Source of the DNA: Xanthostigma xanthostigma
Taxonomy: Eukaryota; Arthropoda; Insecta; Raphidioptera; Raphidiidae
NCBI GenBank assembly: GCA_963575645.1
Contig: OY754476.1
Coordinates: forward strand, 7,998,001 to 8,062,000
Direction of reading: 5' to 3'
DNA length: 64,000 bases
In this document: piece after piece, positions 23,901-35,769 of the stretch
How positions within the stretch are numbered: position 1 is the first letter of the stretch
Layout of the letters: each line of letters opens with the position of its first letter
Notes under the pieces: generated by a model
The model's input: only the letters and a program-made list of their open reading frames with translations
The model's database searches: none
Told to the model about the DNA's origin: nothing
Made by a program: the position numbers and the translations under genes

Positions 23901-26900
23901 GCGGAGGATATCTGACAGCAAAAAGAGGCATCCGTGTTGCGATGAAAACCAGTTAACGGCACAAAAGAAAGTAAATAAAAAATTTGAACCGAGCCCTCGT
24001 ATTACGGTATCGAAAATGAACTCGAATTTAATTCCTAGAGTTCTACTGACAAGATTAGACCAAGACAAGAAAACATTTAGCGTAAGTAACAAAAAAGAGG
24101 ATAAAAGACTTCTGGCTAACGTGCCTGGATTAAACAGTCTAGATATGGTAAGACCTGCATTGGCACAGCCGGTCGTTCGCGTCGTACAATTGGTGCATCC
24201 GCCGGATCAGCGTACGTCGACGCAAGAGACGAGCGGTAGCGTAAGCACACCGGTAACCGCGCACATACAGCGCGTAGGTCAACCTTCAGCGGCCGTGAAA
24301 AGCTGTGCAGGACCTACGGCCACGACGACTTCAATGTCCGTAGTGACTTCTATGAGCGGACAAACGCCGCAACCTATTTCCGTCAGTCCGGCAATCACGA
24401 CGACCACATCGCCGGTCAACACGATTGCAGCCAGTTCTTCCGTATCGATCACTTCCACTTCTACCGCGGCGTCTTACTCGACTTCGTCGAACAATTCCGC
24501 TCTGATAAGTTACTGTCAAGTGTTGCAACCTACTGACTTGATTCGCGGAGTGGTGCGCCCTACCGACATGGTTCAGGGATTAGTGAGTAACATTCGTACC
24601 GGTCGTCCCGTCGTCAACATAATATCACAACAAATATTGAGACCTCCGTTCGCTCACCATTTGACGACCGCAACGAACACCGGAGTCTTAACCGGTACCA
24701 TAACTTCCGCTATGAATTCGACAGCTGCGGCTACGATTCCGATCGGCACGACGATTAATTCGTTTCCGATCACCACGACGATTAATTCATTGTGCACGAC
24801 TACTAGCGGCTCCGATGTTACAAATTTATTGAGTACGGGATCTGAATTAACAAACGTAAGCACCGTTAGGACTGTGACATCTATCGGCGTTTCAAATATA
24901 GTGCCGCCTACGGGCGTAGTTAAAAGCGTCACTGAAAACAAAACTGCGACGTCGGAGCAGCAGCAAGATGATGTAACAACTCAAGTTTCCACCGTCCGAG
25001 TGGAATCGACAAATCCGGTTCATACCGTTTTCGCACAAAATAAGACGGTGAAAACAAACGTGAGCTCAGAAGCGGGTACTATAAAAGCGATACGGCTATT
25101 AGGTAAAGTGATACCGCTTGCGTCGATTCCATCGATGGGGAGTAACGTACGTCTACAGGCCGCGCCGAGTTCAGAAAACACGGTGCTCGAAACGACCGCA
25201 AGCAAGAACGTAAAAACTACAAAAATCATCAAGACTACGGCGAACGTAAGCGGTGCCTCGCCGAGATCGGTGTACGAAGAAAATTATGCTAAATTTATTC
25301 AGACGGGAGGTAACGGCGCTCAAAATAAAACCGATAATGAAGATTCCGCCGTCGCTAACAATTCAGTTCTACCGAAATTCCAACAAGCGTTCGGCAAGTC
25401 GGTTTATCGCAACGCTACAGACATGGACGAGGACTCGACAGTCGATGCGGACGCTTCGCGTAACGATGACGTACCCTTGACGACAACCGCGACAACAGTA
25501 ACGAGTACTCTAGTGACAGTTACTAACAGCGGTAGTAATGCGACGATGCATGTGTCGACGCCGCCGTTGCTAGTTAAACGCGCTGTCGATCAGAGGACTG
25601 TTATAACGACGACGCCGTCATCTTTGTCGACAGCCCAGAAAGTGCCGTTGGTCGTCGGTCCAATGTCTCCACTTAATGTCCAGACGATTCAAGGAGGGAG
25701 CGTGATATACGCGCGTCATGTCACAGGGACGGCAGGTAATCAGGAAATAAATTTAATCCCAACTATCACGCAATCCAATCCTAATCGGAATCCTATATTA
25801 AAATTGACGTCTGTCTGTACAAGCCAAGATCAGTCTACGAGTAGACCTTTAATGTTGTCGATATCGACGGCGCCGATTATGGTTAAGGATACGATTGTAA
25901 GAAATAATGTCACGGCAATTTTAGCTACCTTTAATTCGGGAGGAACGTTAAAGCAAACGCCGATCAGAAATAGTGCAATAGTTTCGGCAGCTAGAGCGAT
26001 CGCTTCCGTGTCGAATAGTGCTTCGTCAAAAGACTCCAATGCGTCCGGCGCAGAATCGGACGACAAAGAAACCGGCGGCGCGAGCTCTTCTCAAACGATT
26101 ACTCCGATGCGAATCGTTCCGGTTGTGCAGAGAGCGGCGGGTTCCAATTTAATATCGACGGGTCAAATGAAGCCGGTTTTATTGAGGTCGCCGGTCGTTT
26201 TGTCAGCAGGCACTTCGGCCGGTACAGTTAGACTGCCGATAAGATCGAGGAACATATCCGAAAATGTAATAGCATCGAACTCGATAGAACCTCCCGTGAG
26301 TTCGACTACGCTCGAGCAATTACGAGAGTTCGATAAAGTCATGGAACAAGTGAAAGAGAGAAGCACCGTGCAACCTGGAAGTCAGCCAAATACAGCTCAA
26401 GCATCGGGAGAAGAATTCACAAATACTCATAATCAGAATTCATCGGAGGCGGTGTTTCAGACTGAAAGTTTCTCGCCGACTGTTTGTTTTCCACAACGTG
26501 TCAGCGTTGCTTATATCACCCAAGCCCCGTTAAATCAGAAAGCAACGACTTGTCCTCCTGTAGTCGTGGTGACTACTTACTGTAATTTACAACCGGCACC
26601 TTCGCCGGCATTAAGCGTGACGTCACAGAGTAGTTCGAGTCCTTGCGTAACTCCGTCGCCTATATCGGGCAATAATAGACCTGCAATTAAATCATCGAGC
26701 TCGAAAAGCTCAAAAGGTAAGTCGGTAAAAACGAGCACGAGTTCTACATCAAAATCTCCAATACCTAAACCACAGCAAAAGCCTCAAGAGGATGAAGAAA
26801 CAGCTCAAAGAATTTATGATATTTTAGCCGAATATGCAGAACAACTTCAAAACTCGCCCGATTTGAATAATAAGCCGGCACCGAGGCGAAGATCAAATCC

Positions 26901-29900
26901 CCCGACGAACCCTAATCAAACGTCGAAACGAAAAAAATCGTCCGGATCGAAAAAGACAGTTGGCCCGGCGGTACTCGCTTCGTCCGATACGAGTCCGAGT
27001 ACAGAAGATCATCGCACAATGGGTAGTGAAGATAGTTCTTCGGGCGTGATGCACACGTCGATTCAAGATTCACCGTCGCAAGGTTTGCTCAGCGTCGACG
27101 ATACTCAATCGACACACTCTTCCGACGTCCGTAACCTTCAAACTGAATCTAACGATGCCTCGACCCCGATCGAAATCAAACCGCAGTGTTCTACCCGGCA
27201 GATTATACTGACCGAAACGAACTCCAATAGACGAGGAAATGTCATTTTCACAGATACGTCTGTTTCCGAAGCTCTCGCACAAGTTGGAAAAGTCGGAAAT
27301 ACAGCGATAATCGTTCCGGGAAATTATATACTTCCTGTTAGCGTAATGAAAGGCGGTCAGCAAATAACTGTAGTTTCCGGAGGAAGCAAAATTTATTCGA
27401 TGAAACCTCTTAAGCTTCCTTCTGTTACAGCATCACAGTCTATGACGGCTACGCGCATAACATTGCCAAGTAGTCGGCCTCTAGATCGTGATCAATCTAT
27501 AGCTGCCCTTACCGAAACTGACGAAGGATTTACTATCAATTTTGCCAATAATGAAATTACATCGGATCTTGCATCGTCTGAAATTAACAACAGCTCTGAA
27601 CAAAAATTAGACGAAATAGATGATGGCGAATGTACATCATCTGCCAAAATAGCACTTTTAGATGATAACAAAACAGAAACGTCAGCAGATGAACCAAACG
27701 GCAGTGATTCTGTACCTGTGGGTCATGCCAGTTGTGGTAAGTTATATTTTTTTTGTTACCCACCTGAACTATCGATGTAACGAATATTCACGTATTTTTT
27801 TATATTCGCATTCTCAAAATTTAATATCAGAAAAAAATCATATTTTTTTTAAATATGAAAATAAAAAAAATTGGTTGTCTGTAAAGTCGGTTTACGGACG
27901 ATAGTTTTACGTGATAACGTATTCCGCTCGAATATCATATTTAATAATACATTACTGCGCTCTCGCTTGCACGCACAGGGTCAGGCGGAACGTTACACTT
28001 TTTCGCGCGTGCAGCTGGTGTTTCATCAATTTATAAGACGTTATCACGTCAAAAACTTAGTCCGCCATCTTTTAGAAGTCCGCCATATTGGATTTAAACT
28101 AAAGTAACTTTATTTTTCGAGTTATTCTCAGCAAGCCCTTTCATTTGATACCCATATTGTAGGAAAGCATAATAAAATTAGTCCGCCATCTTTAGAAGTC
28201 CGCCATATTGGATTTAGAGTGACGTCACACAGCTAACCATGCATTGTCATTCAAACTAAACCTGTATACAAATTTTCATCTCAATCGGTTGATGATATCT
28301 GCTTCAAAATTACCGAAGGCATTTCCGCCATCTTTAGAAGTCCGCCATATTGGATTTAGAGTGACGTCACACAGCTAACCATGCATTGTCGTTCAAACTA
28401 AACGTGTATACAAATTTTCATCTCAATCGGTTGATGATATCTGCCGCTCGAATATCATATTTAAGTCAGGCGGAACGTGACACATTCGGAACGGGACAGA
28501 TTTCGGAACGGGACAGATTTCGGAACGTGACACTTTTTCGTACATGCAGCCGGTGTTTTATCAATTTATAAGATTGGTGTTTCATCAATTTATAAGATTG
28601 GTGTTTCATCAATTTATAAGACGTTATCACGTCAACAAGACAAAAAATATTAATTTTAAAAATTTAAGTATTTTCGATAAAATAACCTTGCAATTATATC
28701 TTTTATCAGCCTTTACTAAACATTAGTTTATAAAGCTTTAGATTTAGTATTAACAATATTCAGCCTAGTACCCAGAACCACTACAAATGTGTTCGTGCGG
28801 CCAATCAGCTGTTAAATTTTATCTTTGCGAAAATGACGTCAGATTTGAAAACTAAATATTCACATTCGCGTATGTCTAAAAATTGACATTCGTTACATCC
28901 CTAATCTGAACTAAATTGGACGGAGTAACAATTTCTGGTATTTTTGCAAATTCAGATACAACATCAATTGCGACAACCAACGGTCCGATGCTTGGTCAGC
29001 TGTTATCCGATCAAAGTACCAGCTGTTTAGCTTTGGGTGACAGTTCTGATGGCTGCGAACAGGATTGTATTCCATCATCACAAGACGGTGTTTCAACTTG
29101 TGCACAGCAAGAGCAGCAATCGCCTAAACAATTTCTATCAAGAAAAGTTTGGCAGTTGAAAACATCGATGTCATCTGCCAACAGTGAAGCACAAAGAACG
29201 TCGGAAACATTGTTCAGGCCTAGTACGGGTATGCAGTATGGTTCTGAAGTTGACGGTTCAAAAAAACGGTTTGTCGGATCCAGTTCAAATTGTGCAAATG
29301 TCAACGTGTTGGTAAGTAAATCTGACAAAGCCCGTCAGAATGCTGTTAATCTTCAGGCTCAAAGGAAACAGGCAGCTATGGAACGGGAGTTGAGATTGCA
29401 AAAGTCTTTGTCGGAAGAATGTGAAGATTTGGGAGTCGATGAACCGAGTACGAGTGATCTTTTTCCGGAAGCCGATTTACTGTTCGATTCACAATCTCCG
29501 ACGTTCGATCATATGACTCAAGATGCCACTTGCAGTTTGAATTCTGTAAAACGATACACGATTTCTGATTATCGCAGTATTGACAGTTCGTCGAACAGTC
29601 ACGATGCCGGCTTCAACAAAGAAATATTGGAAAAAACTCAGAAGCAAGGGAAGAGCCAAAACACTATCAATTATCTTATCGAACCGCATTCGAATAAAAC
29701 CGAATTGAGCGATGCGTATTATCAAGACACCGCTACTCTTAGATCGCCGAGCAACTTTGAAACTTTGAGCGTAGATATCGATATCCACGACGACAATTCA
29801 AACAACATGCACAATAACGATTTTAGTTCGGCGAGTGCGAAACAGAAAACTTCCGGAGGCGTCAACAACGGCGCGAACAGATCTACAACACAGAGCTCGC

Positions 29901-30661
29901 CGAGCAACTATTCGGACTCGTCGTACGACGATAACACAACTTTAATCACCACGTGTACGTTAATCTCTGACGTAACAATACCATCTCCTTTGCCTCCTTC
30001 AACATCTTATTGCTTACCTTCGCCTTATCGCCCAGATTCGCCCTTACCGCCGGCTACACACAGCCACTTATATACATACTCTAAAAGGAAGGACAAGCGC
30101 CGTAGTGAAAGCAAAAAAAGATCGGGGTATTCCCTGTACGAATCAGATTCTGAACTCTCGTCGAGTGAAATCGAAACCGATTCGCGCGGGAGTGAAACTA
30201 GCTCGTCGTCTAAAAAGGATAACGATGCAGTTGAAGCCGATTCTGTTTCAGATACAGCGTCTGATCCGCATTCAGACATTACTAGAAATTATAGTCGCCA
30301 GAAAAAATTAAAACTTTTTTTATGTGAAAAAAATTTTGTAGGTGCGTTTGGAGGAGACACAGAACAAACTTCTCAGACGACAAGTAATGAACGAGCCGAG
30401 CTGCCGGCTATGGTTAAAGATTTGGCAAGATCGGAAGTAGATTTGGACACGTCGACTTCGTCTCCTTTATCGCTTACGTCGGATACTGAACCTGCCGTTA
30501 GCAGTAGGCGTGCATCGCAACGGGGACATATTAAGAAGGGATGCCCTTGCTGTGTAGGATCGCCGCCTCCCGCTAAGAAAATGAAGAAAATGACTTCGCA
30601 TGCAAAAATAAAACGTAGCTCTCAGCCTACCGGCAAGAAAATTACAGGTAAGAAAAGGTAG
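8917..30661 (+). CDS. Large Ser/Thr-rich protein with RLF/ZNF292-like N-terminal region
   Basis: Six exons join in frame: 8917-8982, 18611-18962, 19198-19436, 19830-20138, 22138-27736 and 28956-30661, giving 8271 nt or 2756 residues. Residues 1 to ~560 are helical and resemble the N-terminal region of RLF, ZNF292 and ZNF654. Landmarks are YHDCVNQLLHWW, FFESEGAFLTIMRLKKLL (compare the EGP..DMRIKHLI block of ZNF292) and VLDWVELKNACEQYLCG (compare the WDWKTLKRQCLALMG block). The rest is Ser/Thr/Val-rich low complexity with acidic patches and a basic C-terminus containing GHIKKGCPCC and several KKMKK-type clusters, suggesting a nuclear protein. Unlike RLF and ZNF292, no C2H2 finger array is visible; only CPDCGDW near residue 440. 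The family match rests on recalled sequence patterns and needs a profile search. Confidence 0.8.
9871..10021. repeat. Hairpin with 26-bp arms inside duplication copy 1
   Basis: GTCGGTCTAATTTTAAAACC at the left is matched by its exact inverse at the right, then CCGTAAG/CTTACG. It occupies the same relative position as a different hairpin in copy 2 (about 14077-14455). Confidence 0.75.
11355..11579 (-). mobile_element. tRNA-derived SINE
   Basis: Read on the minus strand, positions 11579-11503 form a tRNA-like head. It begins GAGGACAGCGTGG, has a GTGTAATGATCAGCG A-box region and a perfect B box GGTTCGAATCC at 11515-11525. A body follows towards 11355. The head is most like tRNA-Gln or tRNA-Glu. 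It is followed by an unrelated body and has a second diverged copy at 2643, so it is a SINE and not a tRNA gene. Confidence 0.78.
11897..12460. mobile_element. Fold-back MITE (TTCCAAGCAGCC family), split by a hAT MITE
   Basis: Left end TGTTCCAAGCAGCC, right end GGCTGCTTGGAACA once the nested element at 12040-12443 is removed. The inner part has inverted GTCTTGCGCAGTAGCT / AGCTACTGTGCAAG blocks. Relatives are at 20550 and 35770. Confidence 0.75.
12040..12443. mobile_element. hAT-type MITE nested in the fold-back element
   Basis: Starts TAGAGATGGGTAG and ends CTGCCCATCTCTA. It is flanked on both sides by CTTGGAAC (12032-12039 and 12444-12451), a perfect 8-bp target duplication typical of hAT transposons. 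The interior is rich in GGATGTGCATCC-like repeats. No transposase is present. Confidence 0.88.
12692..13144. mobile_element. Probable hAT-like MITE with ATCGATAT-rich ends
   Basis: The left end reads TAAGGTTGGGCAAAT followed by ATATCGATATTT. The right end is a degenerate inverse (AATATCGATTTTATTTACCC). The target duplication is not clear. Confidence 0.45.
14041..15690 (+). repeat. Copy 2 of the tandem duplication in RLF-like intron 1
   Basis: It starts directly where copy 1 ends, with CTCTTAATGTTGTAATGAAG, and repeats the copy 1 blocks in the same order through GTTAGCGTTAATACAAGAAA (15421) to the TTAACACTTTTATTAACTTC block (15539). It continues with CACCCATTGCCAGACG, a block found again near 20230, so a third fragment of the unit exists in intron 4. 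Confidence 0.7.
16259..17492 (+). mobile_element. Palindromic hammerhead-like element, copy A (interrupted)
   Basis: Target duplication TTAAAAGAGAAT at 16247-16258 and 17493-17504. The body is an inverted pair whose arms each contain a CTGAAGAAG ... CCAAATCCGGATCGAAAC motif: right arm 16471-16498 on plus, left arm about 16330-16358 on minus. The right arm is split by the hAT MITE at 16514-17399 and resumes at 17408. It ends in a single-copy tail that starts near AATCAGACTT. Confidence 0.8.
16514..17399. mobile_element. hAT-type MITE nested in copy A
   Basis: Ends TAGTGTTGGGC and GCCCAACACTA. The perfect 8-bp duplication GTATTAAT lies at 16506-16513 and 17400-17407. Rejoining the flanks restores the host element seen in copy D. 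The interior is dominated by AATCGAATGAT-like units, and a ~150-bp segment (about 16950-17100) is repeated directly at about 17200-17350. Confidence 0.92.
19470..19660. mobile_element. Pogo/Tigger-like remnant in RLF-like intron 3
   Basis: Several GTCGAACCTCGATAAGTC, CCATTACTCGAAATAA and ATAACTCGAATAAAT units resemble the ends and interior of Tigger-type MITEs such as 51105-51521. No complete terminal repeats were found. Confidence 0.4.
20550..20698. mobile_element. Fold-back MITE, TTCCAAGC family, in RLF-like intron 4
   Basis: The left end TAGCCCTGTTCCAAGCTGTC is matched by a degraded inverse at the right. The centre carries inverted CAGTCTTGTGCAGTAACTC / TAGCTATTGCGCAAGAC blocks. Confidence 0.65.
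20885..22065. mobile_element. MITE with AGCGATAGG subterminal motif, split by copy B
   Basis: Left end around GTAGCGATGTGAACTAAAAA and right end around TTTTTAGTTCACGTTGCTAT are inverted copies. The motif CAACAGCGATAGG with CCCCCCAACTC on the left mirrors GAGTTGGGGAACATCCTATTG on the right. Partial relatives occur near 16125-16245 and 38070-38270. Copy B sits between the two halves. Confidence 0.6.
21187..21640 (+). mobile_element. Palindromic hammerhead-like element, copy B
   Basis: Arms of about 200 bp (21187 to ~21395 and ~21410 to 21610) are nearly exact inverses around a ~20-nt loop. A single-copy tail follows (TCAGACGTTAATCAAAGATT). An imperfect 13-14 bp duplication (TTAAAAAAATTAAA against TTAAAAAATTAAA) flanks it. 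In the right arm the hammerhead-like core runs 21493-21524: CTGAAGA, a GATCC/GGATC stem with loop AAATCC, then GAAACGTC. Confidence 0.82.
22068..22085 (+). repeat. G18 homopolymer in RLF-like intron 4
   Basis: Eighteen consecutive G, about 50 nt upstream of the exon 5 acceptor. The true length may differ because such runs are prone to sequencing error. Confidence 0.9.
27737..28955 (+). repeat. RLF-like intron 5: composite repeat insertion
   Basis: The intron contains two direct copies of a ~145-bp unit starting at the CCGCCATCTTTAGAAGTCCG block (about 28182 and 28327). It also has paired TAT/GGATTTAGAGTGACGTCACA blocks and three copies of a 29-bp unit with GGTGTTTCATCAATTTATAA (28551-28620, with a related copy at 28018). 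A repeated GGAACGGGACAGATTTC pair lies at about 28486-28520. An inverted TAACGTGATAACG-type pair is also present. No coding exon is supported. Confidence 0.65.
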
Positions 30662-32839
30662 TTGAAGTTACAGTAAGATTTCTTAAACGCCCTAACATTA
30701 CTGTGTAATTGTAATAAAAAAGAGTGTAATAAATCATTATGTGAATTTTTAGTGTTTAAAAAGGACGTGTGATAAAATGAGACTAAATATAATCTGCTCT
30801 GCAGACATTTGTGCAACTTTGAAAAAGTAATCGGTGTGGAGATGTACAGAAGTAATACTTATTTTGAAATTTAAAGTTTGATTTCGATTGCCGATAATAT
30901 AATATATGGTAATTTGAAAAAAGAAAACAAAAAAAATAGAATTGTTAATTTTTTCGTATAGATATACATAAAGAATTAAAAATATTAGTTGAGTCGAACA
31001 ATTAAATTTTTGTAAATTGACATAAGATGTCGTATATTTTGTCTTACAAGGCACAAAAATAATTTGTATTTTGTATATATATTGACCTATTTAATGAGAT
31101 ATATTTGAAAATTTACTTTCGTTTATATAACTTACTAGAGTTATTATATATAAAAATCATAGAACAATAAACAAATTTACTTCTAGGTATTGAAAAACAA
31201 TGATGGGGAAAGTCGCCATCAAATCTAGTCAATCTATGTAGTATAATATACTAATTATGCACCTAGTACAAACGTGTTATAAAATATTAATTAGTATTTA
31301 ATAAAAAGTATCAGATAAAAATACTACGATAATATTGTAAACATTAATTATATTTTCAATGTGTATAAAGATAATTGTGGCTTTTGATAATATCAATAAT
31401 CGTTATTATAATTCGTGAACAAAAATATGTAGTTTGGATATGTATTATAACTGTAAATAATTGAAAATGTTTATATAGCATTTCAAGTGCTATGTAATAT
31501 GCTGTTAATGCTTAAAACATTTCATGTATATAGTTTTTTTTATTATTTTTTGTTTTATATGACAAAATTACTCATAAAAAATATGAAATTTACAATTTTC
31601 GATTTGTACTATGTGTAATATTTACTATGCAAAGTAAAAAATGGATTTTTTACCCAGTGCTAATATGTTTTGTCCAACAAACAAAAAATTTTCAATTATA
31701 ATCCAGACTTTGATAAACGTTTTCTTTATCACAATTCAGCGATACATATTTTAATATAATGCTGAAAAATGTTCATTTTGCTTAAATATCAGAATCTCGG
31801 CTTGCTTTTTGTTCTTACAGTTTCCGATTTACAAATTAATGAATGCACTCGTATCGTCTCGAATAATTAACAATATTTAGTTCATTTATAAACAAACGTT
31901 TTCTTCATAAAATAGAAAAAACATATTAGCCTTTTAATTCAAAGATAAATAGATTGTTTGTAAAAAAATGATCGTCAATTTAAAAAACGAACTTAAAAAG
32001 AACACTGGATGCAGAATAATTTCATATTAATTCAAATAATGAACTTAAAAAACTTCCAATATGAACCAGTGTAAAGGAAATGAGTTAAATAGCAAGCCTT
32101 TTTAATACACAGTGTGTGTTGTACGTGTTACATTTTATTATGTAACTAGTTACTGTTATAGTACAACACGCCCTGTATATAACCACAAATGTTAACGAAT
32201 AATTTAAGATACAACGTGTAAATTACTTTTTTGCATTACTATTCGGTTACCGTATTTTCACACCGAGCAGTTTATACCGTGACCGGACTATTCCCTAAGC
32301 TTAATTTGTAGTCGCCGATATTTTCCTCGTCACCCAAAAGGTTCAGGCTTTGTCCGTTCACCGTGGAAGAATTGAAATCTTCAATATGTGTATTGCGCAA
32401 ATCCAATAAAATAATTATCCTAGTTTCGCGAATTCACTGAGCGCATACTAAACTTTCTTGTTCTGTTTTATTTTTTATTCAATAGTGCCTAATGGCATTG
32501 AAGATAAATCTTTAGTTTAAAATAATAGTGTACAGGTGTCCCAGATCTCCAGGCCTAAAGGTCACATGTGAGAGGATTTCCCCCTTGTATAGGAATATGA
32601 TATACAAATTTTATATTATGTAGATTTCTATGGACACACTATAGGCTTTAATGGAGTCATCTTTTGTTTTAACAGAATGGACCTTTGCTTTAACAAGTAG
32701 TTAGCAAATATTTTTTAACAGAATGGTTTTCATTTTAACAAGTAATTAGGCAGGGGGGGGTATCTTAAAATCAATCGAGAAATAGACTTGGGACAGTCTA
32801 CATAGAAATTCAGACAAGATAAGAACGCAACCTTCTATA
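30662..32839. other. 3' flank of RLF-like gene, AT-rich intergenic
   Basis: AT-rich, no coding exon seen. Around 32520-32830 are GGTGTCCCAGATCTCC and GACTTGGGACAGTC blocks that look like a decayed inverted-repeat element. Confidence 0.4.
30713..30733 (+). promoter_or_regulatory. Two candidate poly(A) signals of the RLF-like gene
   Basis: AATAAA at 30713-30718 and 30728-30733, about 50-70 nt after the stop codon. Confidence 0.5.
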
Positions 32840-33829
32840 TACAGAGTGGGCCATATGTAATGAATAAATTCATTTTCTCAGTTAATATTTGTAGAAATAA
32901 GGAACCCTTAAACAAGTCGTTTTTTTTTTTTAATTACACTTAGTAGCGTAAAAAAATCATCCCTAGCTTCAGCCCCCTCAGCATGACACCACCCATAAAT
33001 TTTCAAATTGTAATGGTAGGCTTGTGACAACTCATTTCAAAGGTATATTAAATTTCCGTTCGAATGTGTGAATTATTTTTTATTGTATTGCCTAGTTACG
33101 GAGGTAATGACATCTGGAATTTAACATGAATATTTTGTGGGAAAATTACAAAATGGATGAAAAATAAAGCAAAGTGCTTCGTTTGCAAGACGGTCCCAAG
33201 ATTCGAATTTATTTGTCAATAATAATTTTTTTTTTTTTTTTTCAAATAAATAAAATTGTCGACCAATTTTTCTCAGACCAATATATTGACAAAAAATAAA
33301 AAAAATAACAAATCAATATAACACAAGATGACGTTTCGATCCGGATTTGGATCTTATTCAGAAAAATCTAAAAAATATAAAAATTCTTAGTATTAGTTAT
33401 TTAATATAGAATGCACGATGATTGAATATTTTTGAAAATATTAAATAACTAATACTAATAATTTGTTATTTTTTTATTTTTTGTCAATATATTGGTCTGA
33501 GAAAAATTGGTCGACAATTTTATTTTTTTGAAGAATTGTATTCAGACGTTAATCAAAGATTTGAATAATTTTTTTTCTTACTCAATCTCTGTAAGGCAAC
33601 AGAATCAAAAATAATGCCTTTTAGGTTTTAGGTTTCAGAAATCTACCGTCCCAATTTGAAAATTCTATGGGTGGTTAGTGTCCTATTGCGGAGAGGTTTA
33701 AACGAGAGGTGAACTTATTCTACTAAGTGTAATTTAGAAATTAAAAATCGACCTGTTTCAGGGTTTCTTAATTCTACAAATATTAACTGAGAAAATGAAT
33801 TTTTTCATTACATATGGTCCAAATGTATA
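32840..33829. mobile_element. MITE with long inverted ends, split by copy C
   Basis: The left end contains CCATATGTAATGAATAAATT, followed by CATTTTCTCAGTTAATATTTG. The right end is the inverse, closing at GTCCAAATGTA. TA flanks both ends. Copy C of the palindromic family lies inside. Confidence 0.72.
33242..33563 (+). mobile_element. Palindromic hammerhead-like element, copy C
   Basis: Outer arms (TCAAATAAATAAAATTGTCG ... and CGACAATTTTATTTTTTTGA) are inverted. The right arm lacks the ribozyme-like core; the left arm carries it on the minus strand at 33328-33360 with CTGAATA in place of CTGAAGA. The tail ends TTAATCAAAGATTTG. A duplication of about 12 bp (AATAATTTTTTT) flanks it, with the length blurred by T-runs. 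Confidence 0.75.
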
Positions 33830-35123
33830 AATGAACTTTTATTTTCTTTAGTGTTATTTTTTTATTTTTTTCGTGTTCTAAAGACCAATAAATGTAAAGC
33901 AAATCAGTATTACGTTTAATGGTTACGAAAAACATTGTTTTCGAACCTATTGAAACAATGTTATTTCTTATCTATGAGGTACAAACTGTTCCGTGCTAAA
34001 CGCAAAAATAAACATATATGTATTTACGTTTTTGTTCCGTGTGGCGCAATTTAAAATAAAAAAATCACCCTCTCTAATATTATGAACGATTGTATACAAG
34101 GCTTATCAAACTGATATTTTTTACAAAAATGCAGAAAAAAATAACTTATGAATCTTTCTGTGAACCTGAAAACATTAAATAGTGTTTTTATGTCATTTTA
34201 CATTGTGTCATAAGTATGGTTTTGACAATTTCCGTTTCATATGTTTGGTCGCTGTAGCAGATTAGAATTGCTGATTATTTTTATCTTGTTTTGTTTTATG
34301 TAATATTTTTAAATCCTAATTAATAGCAATAAAAATGTGCTACTTCAGTTTTTAATACTACAACAAATAGTCCAGGTGAAATCACTGCCCTCATTTGTTT
34401 AATAATTCATATACGATTTTTTTTGTTGTAGAACTGTTCATGATAAAGCGTTGATAAAAATTTGTGTTGCCTGTTGGTAACCCGATACGATAGAAATCAG
34501 CAGCATTGATTACAAGAGCAGCTCAAATAACTTTTATTATCGAGTCAGTGTAGTTTTCGAGTAACACATTTTTTAAAATTTGAAACAACAGTCCTTTGAT
34601 CAATGTCGATTCAAACACTACCGCACCAGACTACTGACTGGTACTTTTTTAATGAATATTTTATCTTGAACACAATTCTGCAAAAAAAATTAGTGCGGGC
34701 GATTTTTCAACCAACAGCGGTTTTTTTTAATACTCGAGAATTTGAGTTTTATGTGGAGACGAAAGATTTAAGTTGAATTTTAAAGAAGCTTGAGAGCAAC
34801 TTTTGTTTAGCATTGTGCAATAATTAAGTAATATGCACCGTATACTTTAATTAAGAAATCGTAACCTTATGCTCGTATGACAATTTAATCAATTTGCAAA
34901 TTTCAATAGTTTTGTACTAAATAACGCACATTCTGACATACAAGCTCATAAACTTGAGAACAGTATGGTCAGCTTGAATTTTTGATCTCGCACATCTTTC
35001 AGCCAAAGATGACTATTTTTTACAATTTGCTGGAATGTGTGGATTAAATCATTCCTTTTCGGGAATAATTCGTAAACAAAAAAAATAGAAGTATTTGCTT
35101 TTTATAAATTTTAAATTGATATA

Positions 35124-35704
35124 CAGTGTGTTCAGTGATAATGGCAACTGAATAATTCTTGTATCCTACTAGGTACAAAACATATTGAGTTTTTTATTCA
35201 ACTCGAAAATTACTATCGGAGACAGCTGAGGTATATTTTTTTGTACTTTAACGTATTTTTTTCATTAAATTTTCAAAATCTCTATTTGTTCTCTATGAAT
35301 TCATTTAAAATTGTCATAAGGCTACATAAGAAAATATTCGAGAAAAACGTTATCGATTTATTAATTAAGCAGACAGTAAGCATTATTTTTCATAACACAT
35401 GTGTAAATTAACTAATAATTATTACTATTTGTTTGATTAATAAATCAATAACCTTTCCCTCGAATATGTAACCTTATGAAAATTTTATCTGAATTTATAG
35501 AGAAAAATAGATTTCGAATAGGTAAAAAAATATACTTTGCCATTTGAAAAAAAATGTACACTTTCGATTGAGTTTGAACTATAAAAAAATATACCTCGGC
35601 AGTTTCTGATAGTAAATATCGAGTTGAATAAAAAACTTCCAAAAAATATTTGGTATCTTGTAGGATACAAGAATTATTCACTGTTACCACTATCGGTGAC
35701 ACTA
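35124..35704. mobile_element. Mariner-like MITE, second copy
   Basis: The left end CAGTGTGTTCAGTGATAATG is preceded by TA. The right end reads TTACCACTATCGGTGACACT. The interior matches 6279-6906, including the GAAAATATTCGAGAAAAACG block and its inverse. Confidence 0.75.
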
Positions 35705-35769
35705 TATGTATAAGCAAAACTTTTAACTGTTTAACAGTTCTAAAGACGATCACTCACATGTTTTATAAT

